NCBI RefSeq assembly: GCF_000472505.1
Contig: NZ_AWZR01000006.1
Coordinates: 224,091 to 288,090, forward strand
Source of the DNA: Luteimonas sp. J29
GTDB taxonomy: Bacteria > Pseudomonadota > Gammaproteobacteria > Xanthomonadales > Xanthomonadaceae
Direction: 5' to 3'
DNA: 64,000 nt
Every line of letters begins with the position of its first letter. Position 1 is the first letter of the stretch. This document shows positions 32,294 through 41,276 of this stretch, in pieces. A model generated the notes under the pieces. It did not search any database. It saw only the letters and a list, made by a program, of their open reading frames with translations, and was not told the origin of the DNA. Made by a program: the position numbers and the translations under genes.

Positions 32294-34714
32294 ATGACAA
32301 AGACCCCAGGCAAGCGCGGCAGCGGCCGCGGACGTGGACGCGACGGTGCGTCGTCGCGCGGAAACACCCCGCAGGGCGGGCGCGGGCGACGCGGGGCGGG
32401 CGACCGGCCAGGCTGGCTGCCCGAGCCGCAGGGGCCCGCGGCGCCCCGGGCCGGCGGGAAGGAGGCAGCCGCGCCCGGCGCGGGCCGCGGCGGGTTCAAG
32501 GATCCGTACGCCCAGCGCGAGGCCGAGCGCTACGCGCGCCCGATCGCCAGCCGCGAGGCAATCCTGCAGCTGCTGTCGGGCGCCGAAGGCCCCCTGACCG
32601 CGCAGGCGCTGGCCGAGAGCCTCGACCTGCTCGAGCCGGACCGCTTCGAGGCGCTGGAGAAACGCCTCGCGGCCATGGTCCGCGACGGCCAGCTGCTGCA
32701 GAACCGGCGCGGCGGCTACGTGCCGGCGCAGCGGCTGGACCTGGTCGCCGGCACCGTCATCGCCAATCCCGACGGCTTCGGCTTCCTGCGCCCGGACACC
32801 GGAGTCGGCGACGACCTGTTCCTGCCCCCGGCCGAGATGCGCAAGGTCATGCACGGCGACCGGGCGATGGCGAGCGTGGTCTCGCTCGACCACCGCGGCC
32901 GCCGCGTGGGCGTGATCGCGGAGGTCCTGGAGCGCCGGCTCAACCGCCTGATCGGCCGTTTCACGGTCGAATCCGGGATCAGCTTCGTGGTGCCGGACGA
33001 CCGGCGCATCCAGCGCAACGTCCAGATCCCGTCCGATGCGCGCCTGGAGGCGCAGCACGGGCAGCTGGTCGTCTGCGAGATCACGCGCCCGGCCGACGAG
33101 CGCCGTCCGCCGATCGGGCGCGTGCTGGCGGTGCTGGGCGACGCGCTCACCCCGTCGCTGGTGGTCGAGGCCGCGATCCACGGCCACGAGCTGCCGCACG
33201 AATTCCCGCCGGAGGTGCTGGCAGAGGCCTCGGCGGTGCCTCTCCAGGTCGATGCCGCCACGGCGGCCGGGCGCCTGGACTTGCGCGACCTGCCGCTGGT
33301 GACCATTGACGGCGAGGACGCCAAGGACTTCGACGACGCGGTGTACTGCGAGCCCACGCGCAATGGCTTCCGGCTGGTGGTGGCGATCGCCGACGTCTCC
33401 AGCTACGTCCGTCCCGGCACGCCTCTGGACGACGAGGCCCAGTTGCGCGCGACCAGCGTGTACTTCCCCGGCTTCGTGGTGCCGATGCTGCCCGAGACGC
33501 TGTCGAACGGCATCTGCTCGCTCAACCCCGACGTCGACCGGCTGTGTTTCGCTTGCGACATGCAGGTCAACCGCGACGGCGAGGTGGTGAAGTCCAGGTT
33601 CGCCGAGGCGGTGATGCGCTCGCACGCGCGCCTGACCTACACCCAGGTGTGGAAGGCGGTGGGCGAGGAGGATCCCGAGGCCCAGGCGCAGATCGGCAGC
33701 CTGATGCCGCACATCCGCCACCTGCACCAGCTCTACAGGGTGCTGGCGAAGGCGCGGTCGAAGCGCGGCGCGATCGAGTTCGAGTCCTCGGAGGTGCGGT
33801 TCGTGCTCGACAACCACGGCGAGGTGGTGCAGGCCGGGATGCTCCAGCGCAACGACGCGCACAAGCTGATCGAGGAATGCATGATCGCCGCCAACGTCGA
33901 GGCGGCGAAGTTCCTGCTCGAAGCCGGCGTGCCGGCGCCTTACCGCATCCACGACAAGCCGCCGGAGTCGAAGTACGCCGACCTGCTGGAATTCCTCAAG
34001 GAGTTCTCGCTGCGGATGCCGGCCTGGGCGCGGGTGCGGCCGAAGGATTTCGCCAACCTGCTGGAGAAGGTACGCGACCGCCCGGATGCGACCCTGCTCG
34101 AATCGGTGATCCTGCGCTCGCAGAGCCAGGCCGTGTACTCGCCGGACAACATCGGCCATTTCGGACTGGCGCTGGAGGCCTACGCGCACTTCACCTCGCC
34201 GATCCGTCGCTACCCGGACCTGCTGGTGCATCGCGCGATCAAGCACGTGCTGGCCAAGGGCCGGCGCAAGACCTTCCTCTACACGCCCAGCGAGATGGCG
34301 GCGCTGGCGCTGCAGTGCTCGGAACGCGAACGCCGCGCCGACGAGGCCGAGCGCGAGGTGGACGAGCGCTACCGCGCAGCGTGGATGGAGCAGCACGTCG
34401 GCGGCGAGTTCGACGGCACGATCAGCGGCGTGGCCAGCTTCGGGCTGTTCGTGGAGCTCGACCAGTCCAAGGTCAACGGCCTGGTCCACGTCACCCAGCT
34501 GCCGAGGGACTTCTACCACTTCGACCCGGTGCGCAAGACGCTCAGTGGCGAGCGCACCGGGCGCGAGTTCCGGCTCGGCGACCGGATCCGCATCGTCGTG
34601 CTCAAGGCCAGCCTCGAGGAGCGCAAGATCGACTTCGGCCTGCCGGGCGAGGGCGGGGTGAAGCCGCTGCCGCCGCGTGGGCAGCCGGCGCGGCGGCAGA
34701 AGCGCAAATACTGA
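32294..34714 (+). CDS. rnr: Ribonuclease R (3'-5' exoribonuclease)
   Basis: The 806-residue protein degrades structured RNA and works in rRNA and mRNA quality control. It begins with a basic Gly/Arg-rich tail (GKRGSGRGRGRD), then a winged-helix-like segment (SREAILQLLSGAEGPLTAQALA), cold-shock domains, the RNB catalytic domain with the acidic motif DGEDAKDFDDAVY near residue 340, and a C-terminal S1 domain from about residue 702 (EFDGTISGVASFGLFVELD) with a short basic end. ATG 32294 is preferred; ATG 32285, three codons upstream in frame, is equally possible. The gene is divergent from tRNA-Leu and 64 bases upstream of rlmB, an arrangement seen in many proteobacteria. Confidence 0.95.
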   Translation: MTKTPGKRGSGRGRGRDGASSRGNTPQGGRGRRGAGDRPGWLPEPQGPAAPRAGGKEAAAPGAGRGGFKDPYAQREAERYARPIASREAILQLLSGAEGPLTAQALAESLDLLEPDRFEALEKRLAAMVRDGQLLQNRRGGYVPAQRLDLVAGTVIANPDGFGFLRPDTGVGDDLFLPPAEMRKVMHGDRAMASVVSLDHRGRRVGVIAEVLERRLNRLIGRFTVESGISFVVPDDRRIQRNVQIPSDARLEAQHGQLVVCEITRPADERRPPIGRVLAVLGDALTPSLVVEAAIHGHELPHEFPPEVLAEASAVPLQVDAATAAGRLDLRDLPLVTIDGEDAKDFDDAVYCEPTRNGFRLVVAIADVSSYVRPGTPLDDEAQLRATSVYFPGFVVPMLPETLSNGICSLNPDVDRLCFACDMQVNRDGEVVKSRFAEAVMRSHARLTYTQVWKAVGEEDPEAQAQIGSLMPHIRHLHQLYRVLAKARSKRGAIEFESSEVRFVLDNHGEVVQAGMLQRNDAHKLIEECMIAANVEAAKFLLEAGVPAPYRIHDKPPESKYADLLEFLKEFSLRMPAWARVRPKDFANLLEKVRDRPDATLLESVILRSQSQAVYSPDNIGHFGLALEAYAHFTSPIRRYPDLLVHRAIKHVLAKGRRKTFLYTPSEMAALALQCSERERRADEAEREVDERYRAAWMEQHVGGEFDGTISGVASFGLFVELDQSKVNGLVHVTQLPRDFYHFDPVRKTLSGERTGREFRLGDRIRIVVLKASLEERKIDFGLPGEGGVKPLPPRGQPARRQKRKY

Positions 34715-34778
34715 TCCGGCGCGACGGCCGCGGCCGGTAGAATGGCCGCTGGCACGCCCCCACCGGAATTCCCCCAGC

Positions 34779-35540
34779 ATGTCCAGGCAGAACCAGTGGA
34801 TCGTCGGCATCAACGCGGTCTGGGCCGCGGTCGAGCACGATGCCGGGAACGTGCGCGAGGTGCTGCTGGAGGCCGGCGCCAGGAACCCGCGCCTGGCCGA
34901 GATCGAGCAGCAGGCGCGGCGCCGCGACATTGACGTGCGACGGGTGGCGCAGCAGGCGCTCGACGGCGTGGCCGGCGGCGTGCGCCACCAGGGCGTGGCC
35001 GCGCGCTACGCCGCGGCCCGGACCTGGGAGGAGGGCGACCTGCCCGGCCTGGTGGAACAGGCAGGCGGCCGGGCGCTGCTGCTGGTGCTCGACGGGGTCC
35101 AGGATCCGCACAACCTCGGCGCCTGCCTGCGCAGCGCAGCCGCCGCCGGCGCGACCGCGGTCGTGATCCCCAAGGACAAGTCGGCCCAGGTCACCGCCAC
35201 CGTGCGCAAAACCTCGGCCGGTGCCGCCGACCGCATCCCGGTGGTGCGGGCGACCAACCTGGCGCGCACGCTGTCGGGGCTGCAGAAGCTGGGCGTGTGG
35301 ATCTACGGGCTGGCCGGCGACGCCGGGGCCCCGCTGTACGCGCTCGACCTGCGCGGCAACGTCGCCCTGGTACTGGGCGGCGAGGCCGATGGCCTGCGCC
35401 GGCTGACCCGCGAGCACTGCGACGAGCTGGTGTCGATCCCGATGCCCGGCCAGGAAACTTCCCCGGGCGTGGAGAGTCTCAACGTTTCGGTGGCGGCGGG
35501 CGTGGCCCTGTTCGAGGCGGTGCGCCAGCGCGCCGGTTGA
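34779..35540 (+). CDS. rlmB: 23S rRNA (guanosine-2251-2'-O)-methyltransferase
   Basis: This 253-residue SPOUT (TrmH-class) methyltransferase modifies G2251 in the peptidyl-transferase P loop of 23S rRNA. The N-terminal substrate-binding domain begins WIVGINAVWAAVEHD. The catalytic domain has the three knot motifs: LVLDGVQDPHNLGACLRSA with the conserved Asn and Arg, NVALVLGGEADGL with the conserved Glu, and ESLNVSVAAGVALFEAVRQR. Length and order match E. coli RlmB. ATG 34779 is chosen by alignment to the conserved N-terminus. It probably forms an operon with rnr, and a small membrane protein gene follows 24 bases later. Confidence 0.95.
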   Translation: MSRQNQWIVGINAVWAAVEHDAGNVREVLLEAGARNPRLAEIEQQARRRDIDVRRVAQQALDGVAGGVRHQGVAARYAAARTWEEGDLPGLVEQAGGRALLLVLDGVQDPHNLGACLRSAAAAGATAVVIPKDKSAQVTATVRKTSAGAADRIPVVRATNLARTLSGLQKLGVWIYGLAGDAGAPLYALDLRGNVALVLGGEADGLRRLTREHCDELVSIPMPGQETSPGVESLNVSVAAGVALFEAVRQRAG

Positions 35541-35564
35541 TGGACCGGCAGGACGGAGGACGCG

Positions 35565-35822
35565 ATGGCGATGCTGGACACGCTGCAGTGGCAGGACTGG
35601 TTGGGGCTGGCCGGCGCCTGCCTGATGCTCCTCTCGCTGTTCCTGCACTCGTTCGCGCGCGGCCAGGCCGGCGGTCGCTGGCGCGCACTGCTGGGCCTGG
35701 CCGGCGCCGCCGCCCTGCTGCCGGCGGCGTGGCTGGCGTTCCGCGCGCCGCTGTTCTTCCTGCTGGTGGGCTGGGTGCTGGTGTGCACCTATCGCCTGGT
35801 CCGCGGATCGGCGGCCGACTGA
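35565..35822 (+). CDS. Small inner-membrane protein, function unknown
   Basis: The 85-residue protein has three hydrophobic segments: [38 protein letters not shown] and [17 protein letters not shown]. It ends in a short polar tail. ATG 35565 follows GGACGGAGGA, a strong ribosome site, and the gene is 24 bases after rlmB in the same direction, so expression seems real. It resembles general small integral membrane proteins of the CBU_0592 kind in size and topology only. No catalytic motif or cysteine pair is visible, so no function is proposed. Confidence 0.65.
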   Translation: MAMLDTLQWQDWLGLAGACLMLLSLFLHSFARGQAGGRWRALLGLAGAAALLPAAWLAFRAPLFFLLVGWVLVCTYRLVRGSAAD

Positions 35823-35885
35823 GCACGCAGTGTCCCGGGGGCGTCGCCCGGGGCGCCGCCCCCCGCATGCGATGATATGCGCGCA

Positions 35886-35927
35886 CGGGGACGACCCCGC
35901 GCCGCGCGCATCCACGGGGACGACCCC
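35886..35927 (+). promoter_or_regulatory. Guanidine-II (mini-ykkC) riboswitch
   Basis: Two short stem-loops repeat the diagnostic sequence GGGGACGACCCC at 35887-35898 and 35916-35927, each a GC stem closed by the ACGA loop (ACGR in the consensus). They are 17 bases apart. The second ends 22 bases before the start codon of the SugE/Gdx gene, close to its ribosome site GGAGG. In this class guanidine binding makes the two loops kiss, freeing the ribosome site. The downstream gene family is the expected target. Confidence 0.92.
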
Positions 35928-35949
35928 ATCGACCGATGGAGGTCATCGC

Positions 35950-36273
35950 ATGTCCTGGTTCATCCTCGTCCTGGCCGGCCTGTTCGAGATCGGCTGGGCG
36001 ATCGGGCTCAAGTACACCGAGGGGTTCACCCGTCTGTGGCCCACGCTGGGCACCGCCGGGGCGATGGCGGTCAGCCTGTTCCTGCTCGGGATCGCGATGA
36101 AGTCGCTGCCGGTGGGCACCGCGTACGCGGTCTGGGTGGGCGTGGGCGCGGTGGGCACGGCGATCCTGGGCATCGTGCTGTTTGGCGAGCCGGCGAACCT
36201 GGGCCGGGTGCTGAGCCTGGCGCTGATCGTGGCCGGCATCATCGGTCTCAAGCTGGCCTCGTCCCCGGGCTGA
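35950..36273 (+). CDS. sugE: SMR-family transporter SugE/Gdx, guanidinium exporter
   Basis: The 107-residue protein has four membrane helices: [62 protein letters not shown] (core [12 protein letters not shown]) and [15 protein letters not shown]. The essential Glu13 in LFEIGWA and the motif [10 protein letters not shown] identify the small multidrug resistance family. The [13 protein letters not shown] segment places it in the SugE/Gdx rather than EmrE group. Gdx proteins export guanidinium in exchange for protons. The guanidine-II riboswitch directly upstream supports that role here. ATG 35950 is preceded by GGAGG. A perfect hairpin spans its stop codon. Confidence 0.95.
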   Translation: MSWFILVLAGLFEIGWAIGLKYTEGFTRLWPTLGTAGAMAVSLFLLGIAMKSLPVGTAYAVWVGVGAVGTAILGIVLFGEPANLGRVLSLALIVAGIIGLKLASSPG

Positions 36274-36283
36274 GCCCGGGGAC
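36261..36283. terminator. Perfect inverted repeat spanning the sugE stop codon, terminator-like
   Basis: Arms GTCCCCGGGC and GCCCGGGGAC are exact complements around a three-base loop, TGA, which is the sugE stop codon. No U-tract follows on either strand. It lies between convergent genes, so it may stall or protect transcript ends rather than act as a classical intrinsic terminator. Confidence 0.4.
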
Positions 36284-36300
36284 GGAGCGCGGGACGGCCA

Positions 36301-37311
36301 TCAATCGCCGTCGCCGCGGTGGTCGCGCTTGCCCTGCTGGATGCGGTCGCGGGTGCTGGCGCTGCCCTGGATCGCCGGGATGCGCGATTCGGCGGCATGC
36401 AGGTCCTGGGCGCGGCGCGCGGCTTCGTCCGACTGGTAGCCCGGTTGGCCGACGGCCGGCGCCGCGCCGTTGGCCAGTGCCTGCCAAGGTCTGGGTGCGG
36501 CGTCCTGCGCCTGCTTGGCCTCGAGCAGGGCATGGGTTTGCGCCAGCGCCTGCTCCGGGGTGATGTGGCCCTTGCGCACGGGTTTGCCGCGTGTGGCCGT
36601 GCCGTTCATTGCCGGCGTCTTCGACGCGGTCTTCGCGCCCCGCTTCTTCGCGGCCGATGTCGCCGCCGTCTTCGCAGCGGATTTCCTCGTGGTCGCCTTC
36701 CTGGTGGAGGAGGTGCTTGCGGCAGCCCATCCGGTCGCGGACTTGCGTGTGGTGGAGCGTTTTGCCGACGCGGCCGCATTCTTCGTGGCGGCCCTTGCCG
36801 TGGTGTTCTTTCCCGCCGCGGCCTTCTTCGCAGTGCTCTTCCTCGTAGCCGTCTTCTTTGTCGTGGCCTTCTTCGTCGCGGTCTTCTTCGTCGCGGCCGT
36901 CTTCGTCGCGGCCTTCGCAGCGCTCTTGCGGCCGCGGCCGGTGGAGGCCTTCCCCGCCGTCTTGCCGGTGGCGCCTGCGCCGGCCTTCTCCGCGGACGCG
37001 TCGGCGCGTTCGACCTGCTTCAGCCGCTGCTCGAAGCGGCGCAGGATGTCGGCCAGCAGTTCCGCCTTGTCCCGGCTGCGCCGGTTGGCCAGGCCACTAT
37101 CGCCGCGCTTGCTGCCGGTGCGGGCGCGCGAGGCCAAGGCGTGCTTCTGCACCAGGTCGCGGGCGCGGTCCCGGGCGGTGCGGGCACGCCGGATGCGCGC
37201 GCCCAGCGCGCGTGCGTCGAGCTGGCGCAGGCCGTTGATGCGGCTGTCGTCGTAGAGCGCCATTTCCCCCTGGTTGAGCAGCTGGGTGGCCTGGGCACGG
37301 GTGATGGGCAT
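36301..37311 (-). CDS. Histone H1-like Lys/Ala/Thr-rich protein, putative nucleoid-associated
   Basis: The 336-residue protein has an N-terminal helical, Arg-rich domain (residues 1-105, starting MPITRAQATQLLNQGEMALY). A low-complexity basic tail at about 105-245 is built from units such as KKTATKKATTKKTATRK and AAKAATKTAA. A Gln/Ala-rich C-terminus contains HITPEQALAQTHALLEAKQ. The tail resembles eukaryotic H1 tails and Pseudomonas AlgP, which suggests DNA binding and compaction; this is inference. The N-terminal domain recurs in Xanthomonadaceae proteins. ATG 37311 is preceded by GAGGAGA. The codon repetition makes the tail prone to length change by slippage. Confidence 0.75.
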   Translation of the reverse strand: MPITRAQATQLLNQGEMALYDDSRINGLRQLDARALGARIRRARTARDRARDLVQKHALASRARTGSKRGDSGLANRRSRDKAELLADILRRFEQRLKQVERADASAEKAGAGATGKTAGKASTGRGRKSAAKAATKTAATKKTATKKATTKKTATRKSTAKKAAAGKNTTARAATKNAAASAKRSTTRKSATGWAAASTSSTRKATTRKSAAKTAATSAAKKRGAKTASKTPAMNGTATRGKPVRKGHITPEQALAQTHALLEAKQAQDAAPRPWQALANGAAPAVGQPGYQSDEAARRAQDLHAAESRIPAIQGSASTRDRIQQGKRDHRGDGD

Positions 37312-37550
37312 GCGGCTTCTCCTCGGGTGGGATGCCGCCAGTGGAGCACGGGCGATGTTTAGCCCGAGTCCAGAGGGGGGCAGCCGGACGTTGCGATGCC
37401 GACCGGCGCCGCGGGCTCTCCCACCCAGCCCTCTTGCACGGGCGGGAAGTGGCGCCGCCGACGTCCGCGCTGCGCCAGCCAAGGTGGCGCGTGCGGGTCG
37501 GCAGGGCGAACGACGGAGGACGCTGCGCGCGAGGTGCGGAAGCCCGGGGG

Positions 37551-38186
37551 TCAGCGAAGCGGCGGCGTCGGCCAGGCGTTGACGATGGTGCAGAACAGCT
37601 TGGCCGTCATCTCGGCGTCGTACAGCGCCGAATGCGCGTCTTCCCCGCTCCATTGGAAGCCGGCCGCCTGGACCGCGCGCGCCAGCACGGTCTGGCCGTA
37701 GGCGACGCCGGCCAGCGTCACCGTGTCGAACACGCTGAAGGGGTGGAACGGATTGCGCTTGTGCCCGGTGCGCGCGACGGCGGCGTTCAGGAAGTTCAGG
37801 TCGAAATGGGCGTTGTGGCCGACCAGGATCGCGCGCTGGCAGCCGTGCTTGCGCACCGCGGTGCGCACGGTGGCGAACACGTGGTCCAGCGCGTCCTTCT
37901 CCTGCTTGGCGAAGCGGAAGGGATGGTCGAGGTCGATGCCGGTGACCTCCAGCGACTGCGGATCGATCGCAGTGCCCGGCGCGGGCTCGACATGGGTGCT
38001 GGCCGGCTCGCCAGGCACCAGCGTGCCGCTGTCGTCCACGTCGATCGGGACCACGGCGATCTCGAGCAGGGCGTGGCGGTTCCAGTCGAATCCCCCCGTC
38101 TCCACGTCGACGACCACGGGAAGGTATCCGCGGAAGCGGCGGGTGAGCAGGGTGGCGCCGGTTGCCGGCGGAGCAGCGGATTGCAT
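37551..38186 (-). CDS. rnt: Ribonuclease T
   Basis: This 211-residue DEDD exonuclease trims 3' ends of tRNAs and other stable RNAs. Exo I is [12 protein letters not shown] with the acidic pair, Exo II is [20 protein letters not shown] and Exo III is [19 protein letters not shown]. The basic and aromatic patches of RNase T ([39 protein letters not shown] in part) are present. ATG 38186 is chosen over an in-frame TTG two codons earlier. It stands alone, 239 bases upstream of the histone-like gene and 107 bases after the bufferin-operon end. Confidence 0.93.
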   Translation of the reverse strand: MQSAAPPATGATLLTRRFRGYLPVVVDVETGGFDWNRHALLEIAVVPIDVDDSGTLVPGEPASTHVEPAPGTAIDPQSLEVTGIDLDHPFRFAKQEKDALDHVFATVRTAVRKHGCQRAILVGHNAHFDLNFLNAAVARTGHKRNPFHPFSVFDTVTLAGVAYGQTVLARAVQAAGFQWSGEDAHSALYDAEMTAKLFCTIVNAWPTPPLR

Positions 38187-38293
38187 GCGCAAAGCCTAGC
38201 AGAGCCGCTGCGCCGGCGGTTCGCATCGATCCGCGCGATGCCGGATCGCGTGCCGGAGCGGGGCCGCGGTGCGGGACGCGCAGTCGCCTCGCG

Positions 38294-39082
38294 TCACGCC
38301 TGCCTGGCGCGGATCCCGGCCAGCGTGCCCTCGTCGAGCATCCGCACGAGCATGGCGCTGCCTTCCGGCAGCAGCGCCTCGGCTTCCGCACCGGCTTCGG
38401 ACGCCAGCGCACGCAGTACCGCACGACCGCTGTCGCGGGCCGGGGCAAGGCGCTCGAGCAGGCGGAATGCGAGCGGCGAGAGGCTGGCGAATCGCACCTG
38501 GCCATCGCGATCGCGCCGCACCAGCAGCAGGGTCGGCTCGTCGGGAGGCATCCGTGGCTGGTAGCCGGGCGCGATGCGGTGCACGGGCCAGCGGTAGGCC
38601 AGCGCCCACGCCTGGGGCGAGACCACCGGGACACCGTCGAGCAGCGCCCCGGCCCTGTCCGCGTGGTCCTGCAGCGGATCGATGGCGCAGGGCGGCTGCG
38701 CATCCGAGATCTGCAGCGCCAGCTCGACCCATTCGTAGTGCGCCAGCTCCGGCAGCCAGGCCGGCAGGTCCGGGTCCTGCCCGGCCTGCTGCTCCAGCCA
38801 GCGCTGGAACTCGCGCCCGATTTCGGTGAACAGTGGCGTGTGGCAGCGGTGCCCCGCGAAGAAGCGCCGCACCAGGGATGCCCAGGTATCGTCGCCGAGC
38901 GTCCTTCGGATCACGGGGAAGTTGCCGGACAGGAGGCGGCGGATGTTGTTGTGCAGCAGCTCGCGGTAGATCGCGAGGCGGCGGTCCTCGATGCCGCCGG
39001 GCGGCGGCACCGCGGCCGGGTCGCGCAGGTGCCGGGCCAGCGCCATCTGCTGCGCGCGCAGCGCGGCCGGCGCCTCAGCCAC
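38294..39082 (-). CDS. BufC/HvfC-type MNIO partner protein (DUF2063)
   Basis: This 262-residue protein is of the family paired with multinuclear non-heme iron oxidases in bufferin (HvfABC-like) pathways. The N-terminal helical domain holds [19 protein letters not shown] and [35 protein letters not shown] lies in the middle. Family members bind the precursor leader and present it to the MNIO enzyme. GTG 39082 is the start because it overlaps the upstream enzyme's stop by eight bases and gives a full-length N-terminus ([19 protein letters not shown]). Operons of this type often continue with a DoxX-like gene; none follows here. Confidence 0.85.
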   Translation of the reverse strand: MAEAPAALRAQQMALARHLRDPAAVPPPGGIEDRRLAIYRELLHNNIRRLLSGNFPVIRRTLGDDTWASLVRRFFAGHRCHTPLFTEIGREFQRWLEQQAGQDPDLPAWLPELAHYEWVELALQISDAQPPCAIDPLQDHADRAGALLDGVPVVSPQAWALAYRWPVHRIAPGYQPRMPPDEPTLLLVRRDRDGQVRFASLSPLAFRLLERLAPARDSGRAVLRALASEAGAEAEALLPEGSAMLVRMLDEGTLAGIRARQA

Positions 39083-39944
39083 GCGCGGTCTCCGCGGTCG
39101 CGCCGGCCTCGCGCTGGACCGAGCGGATCCGTTCGATCTCGCCCAGCAGTTCCGCGAACGGCGGGAAATTGAAGTCGCGCTCGAGCAGGGTCGGACGCAG
39201 GCCGTGCACCCGGTAGGCGTCGGCCAGCAGGTCCCAGACATCGGGCCGGACCTCGGCGCCGTGGGTGTCCACCTTCAGGTCGGGCGCCTCGTCGTGGTGG
39301 CCGGCGACGTGGTAGCAGGCGATCCGCTCCGACGGCATGCGGCGCAGGAACGCGCGCGCGTCGTAGCGGTGGTTCACCGCGTTGACGTGGATGTTGTTGA
39401 CGTCGAGCAGCAGGTCGCAGTCCGCGCGTTCGAGCACGGCAGTGATGAAGCCGGCTTCGTCCAGCGCGTGCGCACCCTGCACGGGAAGCGCGGCGTAGTA
39501 GCTGACGTTCTCGACCGCGATCCGGCGCCCGAGGATGTCCTGCACCCGGCGGATGCGCCCGGCCACGTACTCCACCGCCTCTTCGGTGAACGGCAGCGGC
39601 AGCAGGTCGTAGAGATGGCCGTCGTCGCTGCACCAGCTCAGGTGCTCGCTGTACAGCGCGACCCGGTGGCGGTCGAGGAAGCGGCCGATCCTGGCGACGA
39701 AGGTCTCGTCCAGCGGAGACGGGCCGCCGAGCGAGAGCGAGAGGCCATGGCAGGTGACCGGGTGGCGCTCGGCCAGGACCTCGAACGCGGCGCCGAGGCC
39801 GCCGCCGACGCCGATCCAGTTCTCCGGGGCGCATTCGAGGAAATCGAATGCGCCGTCGGCGGCCGCCTGCAGCGCGGGCAGCAGCCCGCGCCGCAGGCCA
39901 AGCCCGGCGGCGTGCTCCGGCAGCGCACGGACGGCGGGGGTCAT
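39075..39944 (-). CDS. BufB/HvfB-type multinuclear non-heme iron oxidase (MNIO, DUF692)
   Basis: This 289-residue TIM-barrel enzyme installs post-translational modifications on cysteines of the adjacent precursor. Iron-ligand and active-site segments of the family are visible: [15 protein letters not shown] after the CHG His, [20 protein letters not shown] with Glu/His, [48 protein letters not shown] and [11 protein letters not shown]. Characterised MNIOs convert Cys to oxazolone-thioamide or thiooxazole groups. ATG 39944 lies 20 bases after the precursor stop, and its own stop overlaps the partner gene. The product chemistry here is inferred from the EGKCG motifs of the precursor. Confidence 0.93.
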   Translation of the reverse strand: MTPAVRALPEHAAGLGLRRGLLPALQAAADGAFDFLECAPENWIGVGGGLGAAFEVLAERHPVTCHGLSLSLGGPSPLDETFVARIGRFLDRHRVALYSEHLSWCSDDGHLYDLLPLPFTEEAVEYVAGRIRRVQDILGRRIAVENVSYYAALPVQGAHALDEAGFITAVLERADCDLLLDVNNIHVNAVNHRYDARAFLRRMPSERIACYHVAGHHDEAPDLKVDTHGAEVRPDVWDLLADAYRVHGLRPTLLERDFNFPPFAELLGEIERIRSVQREAGATAETARG

Positions 39945-39964
39945 GGGGCCGGAGGTACCGAAGG

Positions 39965-40387
39965 TCAGGCGGCGCCGCCGCACTTGCCCTCGCCGCACTT
40001 GCCTTCCATGTCGGCCTTGCCGGCGGCGGCCTTGTGCGCATCGTGCTCGGCCTGGTCGATGAAGCCGTCGCCATTGGCGTCGATCGAGGCGAACTTGTCG
40101 CCCTCGCCCGGATGCACGGCGTCGAACTCGGCGCGGGAGATCCGGCCGTCGCCGTCGGCATCGGCCTTGGCGAGCCCGCACCGACCTTCGCCGGCCTTCT
40201 CGCCCTTGTCGGCGCCGCAATTGCCTTCCGATGCATGCGCGTGGCCGGTGGCGGCCTCCTGGGCGCCGAGCAGGTAGCCCTGGGCGAGGGGGGTGACGGC
40301 GAAGGCGGAACCGGACAGCAGCAGGCCGCCGGCCAGGGCGGTCCCGATCGCGACGGCAACGGGCTTCTTGCTGGGGTGGTGGGTCAT
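39965..40387 (-). CDS. Bufferin-type RiPP precursor with two EF-hands (BufA/HvfA-like)
   Basis: The 140-residue protein has a Sec signal ([21 protein letters not shown]), so the mature peptide is periplasmic. Four cysteines occur in family-type contexts: EGNCG (Cys57), GEGRCG (Cys70) and [12 protein letters not shown] (Cys131, Cys136). The EGKCG motif is the hallmark of HvfA/BufA substrates of MNIO enzymes, modified for copper binding. Two canonical EF-hand loops lie between them: residues 76-87 ([12 protein letters not shown]) and 103-114 ([12 protein letters not shown]). ATG 40387 follows AGGAG. It is first in an operon with its MNIO and partner genes. Likely role: periplasmic metal buffering, probably copper, with calcium binding added. 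Confidence 0.85.
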   Translation of the reverse strand: MTHHPSKKPVAVAIGTALAGGLLLSGSAFAVTPLAQGYLLGAQEAATGHAHASEGNCGADKGEKAGEGRCGLAKADADGDGRISRAEFDAVHPGEGDKFASIDANGDGFIDQAEHDAHKAAAGKADMEGKCGEGKCGGAA

Positions 40388-40492
40388 GTGTGGACTCCTG
40401 ATGGGTGGGCGGGGCGCCAGGCGTGGGGGAGGGGGGAGCGCATGGCGGCGCGCGCCGGGCGGCAGTATCCACGACCGGGGATTAACGACAGG

Positions 40493-41224
40493 TCAGCGCG
40501 TCCGATGCTGCAACGCAGTATCAGGGGCGACGCTGGTGGCGTCCCGCTTTTCGCGCGGCGGCAGGCTGTCCTCGCCGTGGACCAGGAACCAGACGTTCTC
40601 GGCGATGTTGGTGGCGTGGTCGCCGATGCGCTCGAGGTTCTTGGCCATGAACAGCAGGTGGGTGCACGGCGTGATCGCGCGCGCATCTTCCATCATGTAG
40701 GTCAGGAGTTCGCGGAACAGCCCGGTGTAGAACGTGTCGACCTCGGCGTCGGAATCACGCACGCGCTGTGCGGCGTCGGCGTCGTTGGCGGCGTAGGCAT
40801 CCAGCACCTCGCGCAGCTGGCGCAACACCAGCTGGCCGAGGGCGTTGAGCCCGCGCGTGTGCGGCAGCGGCGGCGCGGTGTTGAGCGCGGTCGAGCGCTT
40901 GGCCATGTTGGCGGCGTAGTCGCCGATGCGTTCGATGTCCGCCGCGATCCGCAACGCGGCCAGGATCCCGCGCAGGTCGCGGGCCAGCGGCCCGCGCAGG
41001 GCGAGCTTCATCACGTCGTGGCTGACCTCGGCCTCGAGCGCGTCGATCGCTTCGTCGTTGGCGACGATGCGCGCGGCCGCGGCGTCGTCGCGGCGGTCGA
41101 CCGCTTCGAGCGCGGCCTCGAGCTGGGCGGAGGCCATCCGGCCCATGCGTAGCAGCTCGCCGCTGAGCCGCTGGCTCTCTTCGTCGTAGCTGCGGACGAT
41201 GTGGTCGTGGGGTTGGGTACTCAT
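40493..41224 (-). CDS. phoU: Phosphate signalling complex protein PhoU
   Basis: The 243-residue all-helical protein has two PhoU repeats with the metal-binding signatures RIAADIERIGDYAANMAKR and LFMAKNLERIGDHATNIAENV. PhoU links the PstSCAB transporter to the PhoR sensor and lowers Pho regulon output and Pst flux when phosphate is plentiful. It is the last gene of the pst operon, 52 bases after pstB, in the usual order. ATG 41224 gives the standard N-terminus (HDHIVRSYDEESQRL). Nothing in the sequence is unusual. Confidence 0.96.
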   Translation of the reverse strand: MSTQPHDHIVRSYDEESQRLSGELLRMGRMASAQLEAALEAVDRRDDAAAARIVANDEAIDALEAEVSHDVMKLALRGPLARDLRGILAALRIAADIERIGDYAANMAKRSTALNTAPPLPHTRGLNALGQLVLRQLREVLDAYAANDADAAQRVRDSDAEVDTFYTGLFRELLTYMMEDARAITPCTHLLFMAKNLERIGDHATNIAENVWFLVHGEDSLPPREKRDATSVAPDTALQHRTR

Positions 41225-41276
41225 GGTCGCGGGGTCCGGTGCTGGGCGGCCGGGGCGGGGCGGGACGCGGCCCGCC

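Noticed and set aside
39965..40387. Simple EF-hand calcium sensor annotation for the 140-residue protein
   Set aside because: EF-hands are real, but the EGKCG-type cysteine motifs and the MNIO and partner genes directly downstream make the RiPP precursor call better.
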